Shown: piece after piece, positions 37,133 to 48,547 of the stretch
Layout of the letters: the number at the start of each line of letters is the position of its first letter
How positions within the stretch are numbered: position 1 is the stretch's first letter
DNA from: Klebsormidium nitens
Lineage: Eukaryota > Streptophyta > Klebsormidiophyceae > Klebsormidiales > Klebsormidiaceae
DNA: 64,000 nucleotides
Reading direction: 5' to 3'
Assembly (NCBI GenBank): GCA_000708835.1
Contig: DF236957.1
Location: forward strand, 124,001-188,000
Notes under the pieces: generated by a model
What the model saw: only the letters and a program-made list of their open reading frames with translations
The model's database searches: none
What the model was told of the DNA's origin: nothing
Program-made: the position numbers and the translations under genes

Positions 37133-38095
37133 GTATTGTCGATAGCGGTCATTTGAATGAGCAGCTTCTTGAACCTCGAAAGCTCCTCGAAAGGTAGAGT
37201 ACAATGATGTAAATTTCTCAAGTCTGTTAAGAATGTACTGAAGATTCACGGGATATTTAGTCAATGGTCAGGAGATCTACAAGTCGATGACACATTACCG
37301 GCTAATTGGTAGGAATATTTCATGGCACGATGAGTATTTAAGAGGAAGAACCACAATATGGATACATTACAGCTGCGGAATGTTCAGTGACAACTCTTGT
37401 GGTTCTCAATCAATTTTGATTACGAACGGGCTTGCTCTTTCATCAACATGCGACTCACAGGCTTGTTTGCCTGATCGCGTTTCGATTTTCATTATTGAGC
37501 CGGTTTCAGTGGAACTGCCAACTGGTCTGCCCGCATCTAAAAGTTGATGAAAACCTTATGCTAAGAAGGATACGAAGACCAACATTTGAAGACGCTAGTC
37601 ACAGTGGTATGAGTTGATTGTGCATTAGGAAGACGCAATTAATTATGGTAAAACGGTCCGAAACAGCGACGAAAAAATCCTTTTCGTACTCGCTTGCTTG
37701 CTTTACAGTAATGTCCGCTTGCGGACAGGCTTGCTTTCTTTCAAACGTGCACCCGGTACGCAGCGATCGGTTACGTCAATATATCGCTTTCAACATGCGC
37801 ATGCCTGAACTTTGAGAGCGCTAGCCCAGGCCCGCGTGATTAAGCGGCGCGGGACGCGCGTGTACTCAGGGCGGCCGCGCTGAAACCCTGAGGAGACTGG
37901 CGGCCGCGCCACCGACGGCGCCGCGTCGAAGTGATGTACGTGACGCGTGCGGTAACCAGTCGCTCAAACCGGGATTTGCCGCCTTCAGGCTTGTTAAGTA
38001 GGCGCAGCTCGGGTCATCACAGTAGTTCTCATACCTTTTTCGGAACCAGGATTGAGAGGCGCAGCTTTGTAAACAAGACGAAACATTGAAAGCTG
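37133..38095. other. Intergenic region between the lipoxygenase and the F-box-like gene
   Basis: AT-rich 3' flank of the lipoxygenase, then a GC-rich block (37810-37930) with GCGGCCGC palindromes that probably belongs to the promoter region of the next gene. No open frame is recognised. Confidence 0.5.
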
Positions 38096-39377
38096 ATGGC
38101 GGAGTCCCTTGAGAGCAGCCCCTTTGATGTGCTCGATTTTGAGCTTCTGGATTGCATCTTGCAGAAAGCTCTGGCAGAAAGCGGATCTAGATGGCAGGAG
38201 TTGGCACAGGTGAACAAACTGTTCAGGGAGTCTACATATCGCTGCAGCAATACACTGGTGGTTCGCAGCTCCAGGGAAGAAAGCACTAGAGCAGCAGGAC
38301 AGGCAGCAGATGTTGCAACAGTGTCTGGTGACCAAGGCGATGCAGAAGTGGAAACGCTTCTCAAGGACGTCAGCTTGAGACCGGGGCTCTCAAAGCTGGT
38401 GATAGAGGATGGAGCAGCGAAAGACCTCTGGCCAGCTCTCACCTGTCTCCCTTGGACCAGCGTGGCTTTCCATCCAAGTGACATCTTGGAGGCTTTTGTG
38501 TTCCTTTCCGGATGCCAATCTTTCTCTGAAAAGGCTAGACCTGACGCTGAAAGAGTATCTCCAGCGGGAGTTGTGTAACGACACTAAGCGCATCGTGACA
38601 GACTTCCCTCACTTGGAAAGTCTGACACTTGGCATTCGCGAAGGACCGAGCTACTCAGATCAACGTCCCCAGGAAGCGGATGTGGGTGTAGCGAACAGCC
38701 TTAGCGAGCTGAAGTTTTCCCGCTCCTTCTTTTCCAACTGGTGGGGAGGTTTTGAGGCCCTGTCAACTTGCCTCACGGCCCTCGAGAGTCTCAGCTTCCA
38801 GTGCTACGACCCGCGTCTAAGGCCGCCTCCTCCTGACATGAAAAGCTTTTGTTCCAAGTTTCAGCATCTTCGAAGGATCCATCTGGATGTGTGGACCTCC
38901 AATCCGCCACAGCTGCTGCTTGAAAGCCTGACAGAGCACTGTTGCCAACTGCGGGACATTCAACTATATATTCGTCCAGAACATTTTGAAAATCGTACGC
39001 AACGGGGAGAAATGCTTCGGATCTCAACGCTTGTTTTGAACTGTCCGAATCTGGAGCGGCTTGTCATCAGTTGCCGGGTGGAGTTAAATATCCAGACATG
39101 CGCAGACCTTGTCCATCAGATTGGACTAGCAGCAAAAAGGGACACGGTGCATTGGATATTTCGGAAGACACTCGAGACGAGAATTATCATTCTCAGAGAC
39201 AGCACCGCGGAAGCAGAGTCTTGCTTATTGGAGGAGTTTGCAGAGTTCCGCTGTATCATTCCGCTATTCTCGCCCTGGTGCTGGATGCGTCGGAACGATC
39301 CCCGTTTCAATGACTGCTTGTTAGGCAAGGAAGCAGATGTTGAAAGCTGGTGCAACTTATTTTTGAACGGTGCCTGA
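38096..39377 (+). CDS. F-box/LRR-like protein with one frame break
   Basis: Two overlapping frames read as one protein: 38096 to about 38500, and about 38515 to 39377. The N-terminus (FDVLDFELLDCILQKAL, WQELAQVNKLFRES) fits an F-box-like motif in spacing and hydrophobic pattern. The C-terminal part has leucine-rich segments (LKRLDLTLKEYL, LESLTLGI, LESLSFQC, LRRIHLDVW, LERLVISC) like F-box/LRR adaptors that choose substrates for ubiquitin ligases. The two frames join around GAGGCTTTTGTGTTCCTTTCC (38490-38515) if one base is skipped; the total of 1,282 bases is one more than a multiple of three. A 36-base GT-AG intron (GTGTTCC...AAAAG) would be an alternative but is very short. It could be a recent pseudogene, a sequence error or a micro-intron. 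About 426 residues when read through. Specific function unknown. Confidence 0.55.
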
Positions 39378-41622
39378 TTGTACTATTGAACGCTGCTTTT
39401 GGCAGAATGGACCATATCAATATATAGTAAGCTGTTTCACTGGTACGGTATGTAGAGAAAGGTCCCGCCGGTGCCTCGGTTGCAGAAGCTCGGGTTAGTG
39501 GTGAGAGGGCTATTCTTGTAGAGGTAGACTGGCCCGTGGAAGTTGAATGTGTTCTAAATCTGCCAATCAAAGATAAGCGTTTCTGAATGACTCCTCTCGG
39601 CAGCTACTAGTCTGCACGGAAGAGTAGACAGTAATGGCATATCAAAAACCGCGTCAATGCATATGCAGTCAGTACGTGAGGCGTTTTAAAGGTGTCGGAT
39701 CGATTAAACAGCTCCAAATGAGAGCGACTCTCATCATGTGCACATGCGAGCTTTAATGCAAACGTACTAACCTCCGACATTCTCGAGTCCAGTTGACCAT
39801 TGAAGGTCCAATGTGCAGCCTCGTCTGACCTTACATCGGTATCTTATGCAGTTGCGAGTATGGTCCATTCATAACGTTCAACCGGCGGCAGAAACCCTAT
39901 TATGCAATCCACTTGTCGCTAGTTAGCCACAGTAGCACGTGGAATCATCATGGGCCTGGCCGCCGGGCGACGCACTGAAGCTGAGCTGCCGGCCAGCTTC
40001 GCCTCATTCGCATCTCAATGGCCACTAACGTCTACCATATGATGTACGGATGCCGTGCGGCCAGCTCGTGATCGTCACCTCCGGCAGGCATACTGATATA
40101 CCGTTTTTCATACTTGAATAGGACGGTCATGCACTGACTCTGATGATTGCTTCGCATTCATGAGAGGTGCATGCCAAATTCAGCTAGTTTAATCGCAACT
40201 TCTGCACCACGATTCAGGCGCCTCTCCGGACGTAGTAGTCCATTGAACTCTCTGCAGTTACTATAGAGTCAGTCAGTGACCAGCCGGGCAGCATGATCGA
40301 GTTAGACTCAACTCTATGCATCATGCATGGACTACCGGGCCAATCTAATGTTCAACTTGAAAGAGCCGGCAAAGTCAATCTGTAGCATGAGGATCAAACT
40401 CAGATCATTCAAGCACATCTGGGACCGTCCTCGCACGAAACCAACCAAGTATATGCCCATGGATATGAAGTTGCAAACTTGAAATGACTTAAGCGGCACA
40501 ACGCTAGGTCTCTCTGCCATCGACCTGCATGAGATTCTCACATCTTTTTTCGGATTGTAAGGCTCCCCCAGAGGTCCCCGTAGCATTGAGATCAATTCAA
40601 AGAAAGCTTGGCCTGTACGGCAAGCGTTGCGGATCCGTTCTCGAAACGAGTCTGCCGGGCTTTCGCTATCGCTGCTCGACATCTCAAGGGACTCTGCTTC
40701 CGACCAAGCGTTTCGACTGCACGTCTTCTGCTTCCAACTTTCTACCTCGCTGCGTACTCTCAACCCACGCCAGCACTCGACGAATCGCTTCTTCCTTGTT
40801 GAAAATCCTGCAGCAAGGTCAACATCTCTTCACTCTAAGTGACTGATACCAAGAACGAGCAAATGGAGTTCGAAGGAGAGGGTGCCCGACAGGAAACGCA
40901 CATCCGGACCTGAAAGCAGGGTCATGAGCGAAAACAAGCGAACGCAAATCAGTCAACGATCATTTAGAAACTCGAAGCTTCGTAGGGGTTACGATGCGGT
41001 GGTGCGGAGATGAGCGTTTTGAGCGGATCCTTGAGATGAGAAAAAGATGCTCGAAGCAGACGGAAACGACGACAAATTCAAAAGAGCGAAACCGGGAACG
41101 GGACGTGCACGGTGACGTGGCTACAGCAAAACCCTTGTTGGCGCATCCACTGAGCTGCTGATCCATTCCAAAAAGACTTGGTGCGACCCGGGCGGACGGT
41201 TCCTTTAGCAACAGGAACGGATTACAGCAAACAGAGGAACGGAAGCGTCTCGATTCCGAGTGCTCCTGCGACGTCCTCAACGATACGATTGGGACACCTA
41301 CGTCACCAACGTTGGCATTGCGGCAGCAACCGCGAAACAGGCAATCCAAGGATGCATTAGATTGATCTGACACAAACTGTTTGAAGCCTTCCTCGCGGAG
41401 CCACTCGTGGGCAACTTTTGCTGAGAATCCGATTCACGAAGATTGTATTCAAGCCGACGCCTTTGAGCTTGTGAAGCAAAAGATCCTCGATTGAACGCAA
41501 GAACCACCGCCACGTCCATCGAAAGCAGCAACGATTCTTGGGACAATTTGGAGTCTCGATCAACCAGAAGCCCACCCAAGAGTGGAAGACTGAACGGTGA
41601 AGTACAGAAGACCGCAATCGAC
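39378..41622. other. Tail-to-tail intergenic region between the F-box-like gene and the isopentenyltransferase
   Basis: About 2.2 kb with no recognised gene on either strand. It should hold both 3' untranslated regions. If the isopentenyltransferase is spliced beyond 41627 (see that entry) its last exon would lie here, but I found no candidate resembling the family's end. Confidence 0.5.
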
Positions 41623-44600
41623 TCACTTTCTTTCGCTCTTGTACGTTTTCAACTCGCGCTCTTGCTCCCTGCTCAGCCAGCTGTCGGGAATCAGTCCCTT
41701 CATCGCGTCGAGACTGCTGCTTTCGGCGGCCAGCTCCGTACTGACTCTATCCGCGAGCTCGGCCGTCGATCTCGAGGCGTCGAGCCACAGGAAAGAGCCC
41801 TCGGAGCGGAACCACGTCAGCTGGCGCTTCGCGTACCTCCTGCGAGCGGAAAAGGAGCGGAATGAGCGCGGAATGAGGGCGGAATGAGGAGGCAGATGGG
41901 GCGGAAGACGAAGTAAGCAAGCGGAATGAGCATCTAGACGCCTTGAGAGGAGTCAAGATGTATGGATTTCCAAAGGACTGGAAGTGTGAAGAAGGTGACA
42001 AGCACACAAAGGGATAAAATTAGGACAGAGGGGGACGTAGTGACAACATGGAGCGGCGGGCGTTTGGTGGTGCAAAGAGGTAGAACCGGTGTTTTGAGAA
42101 AGGTTTAGCGTTTGCGAAAGGGACACTCTAGCGGGTTCGCAGCACGAAAGAAAAACAAATATCTGGATAACCTAGAGCCGATCGTATCCCGTTCACAAGA
42201 GCCCCAAGTAAATCACAGCTTTCCCCGCACCCTTACCGCGACGCCTGCTGAATCTCGTCCAGGAATCGCAGGAACCGCTCCCTGCCGCCCCCCTCTCCCT
42301 TTCGGCACTCCTCCAGATACTCCAGCGCCTGCCGATACCCTATGGCCCGCGACGGCATGCACGTGTCCGCGCGTATGCCCGTGTCCAAAAGCTGCGACGC
42401 CTCCTCTAAAAGTCCGCCCTTCACCATCTGCTCGCACCTCTCGTCGATTTTCCTATAGAGTTCCCGCCGGGGGCCGAACAGGAAGTAGCACCGGAAGTCG
42501 TAGTCGAGCTCGCGGCCGCTCGGGGCGGGGGTTTTGGGGTTTTGGGTTAGCGACGCTACTGGGTTTCCGGGGGTTTGCGCGGAAGGGGTTTGGGTTACCG
42601 AGGCTACCAGGGTTTCGTTCTCGGAGGGGTTTTCGGGAGTTTGTGTGGAAGGGGTTTGGGTTAGCGAGGTCGCAAGAGTTTCGTCGTCGGAGGGGGTTTC
42701 GTTTAGAGGGCTTACTGGGCCGTCTTCGGGTGAATCTTGCGCGTGAAAGCTTGCAGAAGACGTGGAGGCAGACAAAAAGGGTTCTGAGGGATGACTTTGA
42801 AGGGAGGTGCTTCCGTTTTGGGGCTCATCTGCCGTTGGATTCTTGGGATCTGGGATGTCGAGGTTTGCGTTCTCGTTTCTGTCATGACCAGAAGCACCTG
42901 TTGATGCAAATAAATAGAAAGCACACGTCAAAGCAGTCTTTGCAAGAGGTTTCAATCTGGAAGGCCGTTTCTGGCGTTTGAGCGGCATGCTGGCTTTCAA
43001 CGCAGATGGATGAGTCCATAAGTTCAGAGTCTTCATCCAGGTCGCCCAAGATTCGTAAGGCTCTAGGATGAGTCTGACACAACAGCTTGTCTGGACCTCC
43101 TTTGTACATCGAAATTGCTCCAGGGTTCAAGCAGATGGAGCTCTTTCTGTAGTTCAGCGAGAGACAAGCAGTAGTACCAGTACCAGATTTTGGATCATGC
43201 CCCAGCGTTTCAGAATAAAGTCCACACCCTGGAAGGATCGGATACGTACCCTTTAAATCTGGCTCCGAATCCGTGATGCCATTAGACGGTACCACCCCAG
43301 CGCGCTTCCGCTTCGCCTTCTTGGACGGCGGCTGGTGCGGCGCCTTGACGAAGTTGAGCTGGAACTCGGACCTGGGCTTCCCGGACGCCTGCAGACGTCA
43401 GCAGGATTGAGTCTGGGTGGGACCTCACACGACGTAAGCAGAGAGTTCGTGAGTGCCCTCAGTCTTTGCATTGCTCATGCGGCGTTTTGACGACTCTGAG
43501 CTGGAGTCTGGACCTGGGCTTCCCCGGACGCCTGCCGGAAAGACGTGGGCGAACGTCAGCAGGACGTCATTCAATCAGGGCGTGACGTCATGCAAACAGA
43601 GTGATTGTGGTTGCTTTGGTCGGCTCAGCAGGAGGGTTCAGGCAGCGCCAGTAGCCCTGAATAATTAGTGAGTGCAGAGTTTGAGTGGAGAGCATCCACC
43701 AAGAAAGAAAACCAAAAGTCACCTGAAGAATTGCAACTAGCTGCCTCAGCCGCCAAAACATCGAAGAGAGAAGAAAATCGAAGAGAGAGCTGAGCACTTG
43801 CTTTGCCAAGGAGAGATACGTTTTTTCTCGCCAGGCGAAGCGAGATGCAGCGCTCTCCTCCCTCAAGGACTCCAGACCGATGATGAACATTGGATGCAGG
43901 CTGTACGAATGGAAGTCAAAGAACGATCACAAACCCCTCACTTGGGGTCCTTCGAGCACACGCCTCATTGCGGAACAACGATAAATCAAAGAGCTGGCCA
44001 GCGGAAAAACGAAAAAGAATAAGTACTCCGGTCTCACCAGGACAATTTCGAGCGCGCGCCTCATTCTATACCAGTCGTTGGGCGCCAGTTCCGCCCCCGT
44101 CTGCGGATCGCCGGATTCTGTCAGGTACGCGACGGCCGCTTGCCAGCCGTCCGATTGTTGCTGAAACACTTGAATTCTGGTCTCAATTTCGGCGACCAGC
44201 TCGGGGGAGGCCTTTGGCGTCTCGGGCGTGCCGTGGATAAACCTGCAGGGTTTGTAGTGGTCCCTTAATCAGGGTTGAACATCTTACATGGACGTTCATT
44301 TTGATCATGACCAAAATGGCGTCACTTGATGGTGAGTTGCAAAATGAATCGAAAAAAGCCGCCTTCATTCTGCCACAACTTCTGACTCAAGGATCTTTTT
44401 GCGACGAAACGAAAGGCGCCGAAAAGACGCTTTGATGGAGAAGAACGGAAACGGCTACCAAAGCCTCTCCGAATTCCTCGACCAAGCTGTCCAAGCAGAA
44501 ACTTGCGACTGTGCTTCGCTTTGTTCCAAGCATAATGACCAGTTTTCTGACTATGTTGTTGCTTCTGAAACATATGTACCCAATGAAGGTCCTGAAAAAG

Positions 44601-47600
44601 CCAAAATAGAGACTGAAGTTCGAGCTTAGTACAACATTTTGGTGGTGAGCGGTCCTTCCGGCGCTCATGTCGAGGAGAGTGCAAAAAGTCCGCTCCATTA
44701 TGTACACTAGCAGTGTGAGAGCACCCACTGAAGGTTCCGTACATCGCAACAAGAAAGATGTATTTGGGCTTCGTAATCCTCGTCAAAGTTCCCAGAAGGT
44801 CGCAAGCTTTCTGCTCAATCAACATCGTTAGACGTTGTTCGTAACTGCCCTTTCCCTTGGGCGAGGTATCTCCACTTGAAAGCGGGTCGCAGCAAGCAAG
44901 CCGTTGTATCTCACTCGTCAGGATCCACCTTGCGGGAATACTTTCTGCTACTCTTAATCGAAGCAACAGCTATGCACATCATTATGTCGACTCTCACATA
45001 AAGCAGGAAGATAAAGGAACTCAATTGAAAGCCCTGGGTGCACCGAAAGGAGCCTTCACACTCCCCTTATTTCTTTTTGTCGTGGAGAATGGCGACGAAA
45101 GGAAGGAATGGGGATGCGGAGTGGTTCATGAGGGGTTGAAGAAGCTTGGAAAACAGCTTCGAAGATCCCGAGCGATGACCCAGTTGAGAGCCCGGCTCTC
45201 AGTGGCATGCATGTCGTCATAGCCTGATGCAATCATGTCATATCTAAAAACAGAGTAGGAGGTGAAAGCGCTCCCGAATCTCACCGCACAAAGCGTGCTT
45301 CATGTGGTAACAATGGCTTAGGATCAAAAAGAACGTCCAGAAGTATAATTCTGGTCTGTGGGTCCTAACAAGAGAACCGGTCGAAGCATGGACCTCTGAA
45401 GCGGGCATCCAGTAAGATGAGCAGATTCGAAGACAAGGACCCGACATTGAAACGGCCGAAAGACCGAGTGTCAGATTCGACTTTCGGTACGAACCAAAAT
45501 TCTCAACGTTGCAAGGAACGAAGGCAAGCTTGGAACAAGACACACTCACTAGCTTCAGCCAAGGACTAATTCAAGAGGAAGGACCTGAAAAACAGCTACT
45601 TTCTACATTAGCGGACTTGGCTCCGCAAGAACCGTTCGCACTACTGCTGGAAAAGTCCTCTACAGGACTAAGTACTGTCTGTTTTTCCGTTGAGTAGATC
45701 AGAGTTCTAGCTGAGCAGACTCTTCAGGCATCCCATCCAGCGCTTTTGCTAGAGAAGACCTTCTAACATTGGGGAACTAGAAAGAAACTCTTGACTCATA
45801 AAATTCATTGCCAGCAAAGAAGGCACAGTGGCCGGCGTATCGAGCAGCCCTGACGTCGACGAGTCGAACACGCCAGCCGAGACACTGATCAATAGTCATG
45901 CTAGTTTCCTGACGATGAAAGAAAGGTTTCACACAAGAAGAAGCAAAGAGGCGTTAAAGACGCGCCAGCTTTGAAAGACAAGTAGAGGCCCCTGCAGCAG
46001 TTGGCTAGAAACGAGTAGCAGGTGGAGCAACGACACATTGAAGAGATAGGCTTTTGTGCAACGGGATATACTTTCAGCATAGGACACCGCACCATTGAAC
46101 CAGACTTTGATCAAGCCCAATTGAAGGGCCTGTGTGACGCAAGCAGATACCCAGTTTAACCACTAACTAAGCGCCCTAATTTAAAAGCAGCTCACCTTCC
46201 CCTTATCCAAAGTCTTCCTAGCATTCGCCGAGCTGCGCCCCACCGCCCGCTTACCCAACCAATAAGAAACTTATGTAAATGTAAGTCCAACCAACAAGAA
46301 ATTCTGTACATGTCAAGTAACATACGCCACACCAGAGGTCGGACACAAGAAGGGTCAACTTAACCCTGGCTCATTAGCGGCTGTCAGAACCCCGTTGCCA
46401 AGGAGACCACCGAAAAAACTCGTCACAACACCGTGGTGATTTACCAGGTCTACCATAACTCGACTAACCCGGTTCTCAAACCCAGCTAGGAAGCAATTTC
46501 AGCGGCTGATTGGCCTAAGTGAAGCCTTGTCCTACAAAGAGCGGCCCCTTCCGACACGCCGATCGTCCTCAATGACCGCTGGCGCATCCTGACCTGCCCG
46601 TGACCAGACCCTAACCGAGCATGGTAGCAAAAACTTACCATCGCAGGTAAAGCCCCGTTCCTCCAACGACCATCGGGAGCTTTCCTAACGCCAGTACCTC
46701 CTCAGTGGCTGAATTGCCCTTAACCAGACCCAAAGCAAGCTCGGTTAGCAACAGGTTAGCCCCAAGACTTACCATCACAGGTATAAGTCGGTTTCGCCAA
46801 CCACCACCGGGAGCTTTCTTAGTGCCAGTACTTCCTCAGTGGCTGCACTTGCATCACGGCCTGCCCTTAACCAGACCTTAACCAAGGTTGGTTAGCATCG
46901 AGTTAGCCCCAAAACTTACCATCGCAGGTGGAACCCATTTCCGCCAACCACCACCGGGAGCTTTTCCCGCGCCAGTACTTCCTCAGTGGCTGCTCTTGCA
47001 TCCTAACCAGCCCTTAATCGGAGTCTAACTAAACGTGGTTAGAAACAGGTTTGTCCTACTTACCATCGCAGGTATAACCCAGTTCCGCCAACGACCACCG
47101 GGAGCTTTCCCCGCGCCAGTACTTCCTCGGTGGCTCTCCTCGCATCCTGGTAGAAGTCTCCGGCCGTGTACTCTTCGCTTGGCTCCTTGATGTCGAGCAA
47201 ATGGTGGGGGATCCCCCCGCGCTCGGAGGTGGGGGTCTTGGCGCTCCCGACGTCCAAGCCTCGGTAGACCTGTGGAGTGGAAAGAGTTCGAAACTCTGAT
47301 AGAGCACGGGGGGTTTCTTCCGTGCTTAGCATAGTAGAATAATAGTGAAACTCGGGCTTTTAAGAGTGCCAAATAGAGGCACACGAACTCAGAGAAGTAG
47401 GGGGAGCGTTCTGGGAGTGGTCAGAAGGGTCCTCAGCTTTGCTGACGAATACGTCTTGGACTGGCTTATTAGAGTCTGTGCCTGAGCCTTCTCAAGATCA
47501 CATAAGTCAGGAACTATGGTTTACAGATATCTCCCCGAAGCTGGGATTCAGACATAGTGCCCCATATTAAGACCTTTAGAAGGCCTGCAATTCTTGAAAT

Positions 47601-48547
47601 AGCTGGCTCTTGCCGTCTATAAAAGTGATCTTCTGGTCTCCTCATTGCAAGGATGAAACTCTATGTCGCAGGATCAATGGGCAGAGCCAAGTGCCTGATA
47701 ATGGAATCCTTCCTAGCAAAAAGTAGCCACTCTGATTCAGCGACTTGGTACCATGAAAGACACACTCGGCGTTGCCAGATTGACCTTCCTGTACGTGATT
47801 AGCGGCTTACTGCTGCCCCAAATGCTTCTGACATGCACCCCACTCGCTGGCGGCCATCACATCTTTCTACTCAGGTGGCTGTTTTGACATGTGCGATTGC
47901 CCTGTTAGCTGTGACTACTATTCTAAGTCAACAGACATCCGGATTTGAAAAGGGTGGTGCATAGTTAGTGCCAGCGAACGTGTGCACTCTGCAATGATGA
48001 TGGAGACGGAATATAAGAGAACCATAAACAGACAACCTGGAAACTATCACCCCGTCCAGCTTTCATGATAGGTGGTGGTGTGATTTGATGAGTCCAAGCA
48101 CGTGCATCGGTGCATCTTCAGCACATGCTCACACAGCTTGTGCCGAGTTCCTAATTCCACCATCGCCTTCCTTCATTTCCCCAGACAACGAAGCAACGGG
48201 ACTCAGCATTGCAACCTTGAAAGGCACATACCAAACCCTAACTTCGGCCCCACCTGGACTGAGTCACAGCTGATGATCTCCCCTCCCAACCGCTGCGCCA
48301 ACTCCAGCGCCAGGGCAGACTTTCCAACTGCTGTGGGGCCTGAAATCACTAGCACTTTAGACTTTGCCACCGCTCTAGTTTGAGTGCCCCTCCTCACATC
48401 ACTTCTGCTGGTGCTCAAATCAGACGTGCCTGCAAGCTGCTGAAACATGACACACTTTCTGTAGTGGCGGCTCTGCCTAGGAGGACAATGGGTTTGCTTA
48501 AAGCCCTGGCAGGAGCTGCGGCGAAGGGCGCTCAGGATGGCTGACAT
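41623..48547 (-). CDS. IPT9: tRNA dimethylallyltransferase, plant IPT9 type
   Basis: Adds an isopentenyl group to A37 of tRNAs reading U-starting codons; turnover of such tRNA yields cis-zeatin-type cytokinins. Exons on the minus strand: 48254-48547, 47064-47269, 44038-44242, 43250-43388, 42237-42897 and 41623-41839; 573 residues, joins in phase. P-loop GPTAVGKS at residues 70-77, then EIISCDSVQVYRGLDVGSAKT and VVVGGTGLYLRWFIHG, the IPT9 form. Near the end come CYFLFGPRRELYRKIDERC, RAIGYRQALEYL and RYAKRQLTWFRSEG. The start MSAILSALRRSS is the first ATG in frame and gives a basic, Ser/Arg-rich leader of about 60 residues, possibly an organelle targeting peptide. Exon 4 encodes a basic PSKKAKRKRAG patch. 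Exon 5 has a Thr/Pro/Ser-rich insert with near repeats (TQTPSTQTPENP / TQTPSAQTPGNP). The stop TGA lies inside AAAGTGAGT, a good donor, so a further small exon is possible. Confidence 0.85.
42535..42700 (-). repeat. In-frame repeats encoding a Thr/Pro/Ser-rich insert in the isopentenyltransferase
   Basis: About two and a half imperfect copies of a 60-70 base unit (GGGTTTGGGTTA..GAGG, with TCGGAGGGGTTT) inside exon 5. They encode SLTQTP/SVTQTP-type repeats. Probably a disordered linker made by local duplication. Confidence 0.7.
43481..43535 (-). repeat. Decayed copy of the acceptor edge of isopentenyltransferase exon 4
   Basis: On the minus strand, the CAG-like end followed by GCGTCCGGGGAAGCCCAGGTCC matches the true exon start (GCGTCCGGGAAGCCCAGGTCC) at 43367-43388. 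There is one added G that would shift the frame. The acceptor AG is kept (GGCAG). Lies in intron 3. Confidence 0.85.
46633..47000 (-). repeat. Three tandem copies of the donor edge of isopentenyltransferase exon 2
   Basis: Copies begin with ACTTACCATCGCAGGT-type sequence at 46633, 46767 and 46914; the true donor edge begins at 47058. Spacing is 134, 147 and 144 bases. Each copy repeats about 85 bases of exon end (CCACCACCGGGAGCTTT.., CGCCAGTACTTCCTCAGTGGCTG) and keeps the GGTAAGT donor. They lie in the 2.8 kb intron 2. Weaker remnants may extend to about 46440. Confidence 0.9.

Noticed and set aside
38500-38536. A 36-base GT-AG intron in the F-box-like gene
   Set aside because: It would restore the frame, but it is far shorter than every other intron here and has no clear branch region; a one-base break is equally likely.
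40332-41373. Candidate extra 3' exons of the isopentenyltransferase
   Set aside because: None of the minus-strand frames resembles the end of IPT9 proteins; kept only as a possibility because the stop overlaps a donor.
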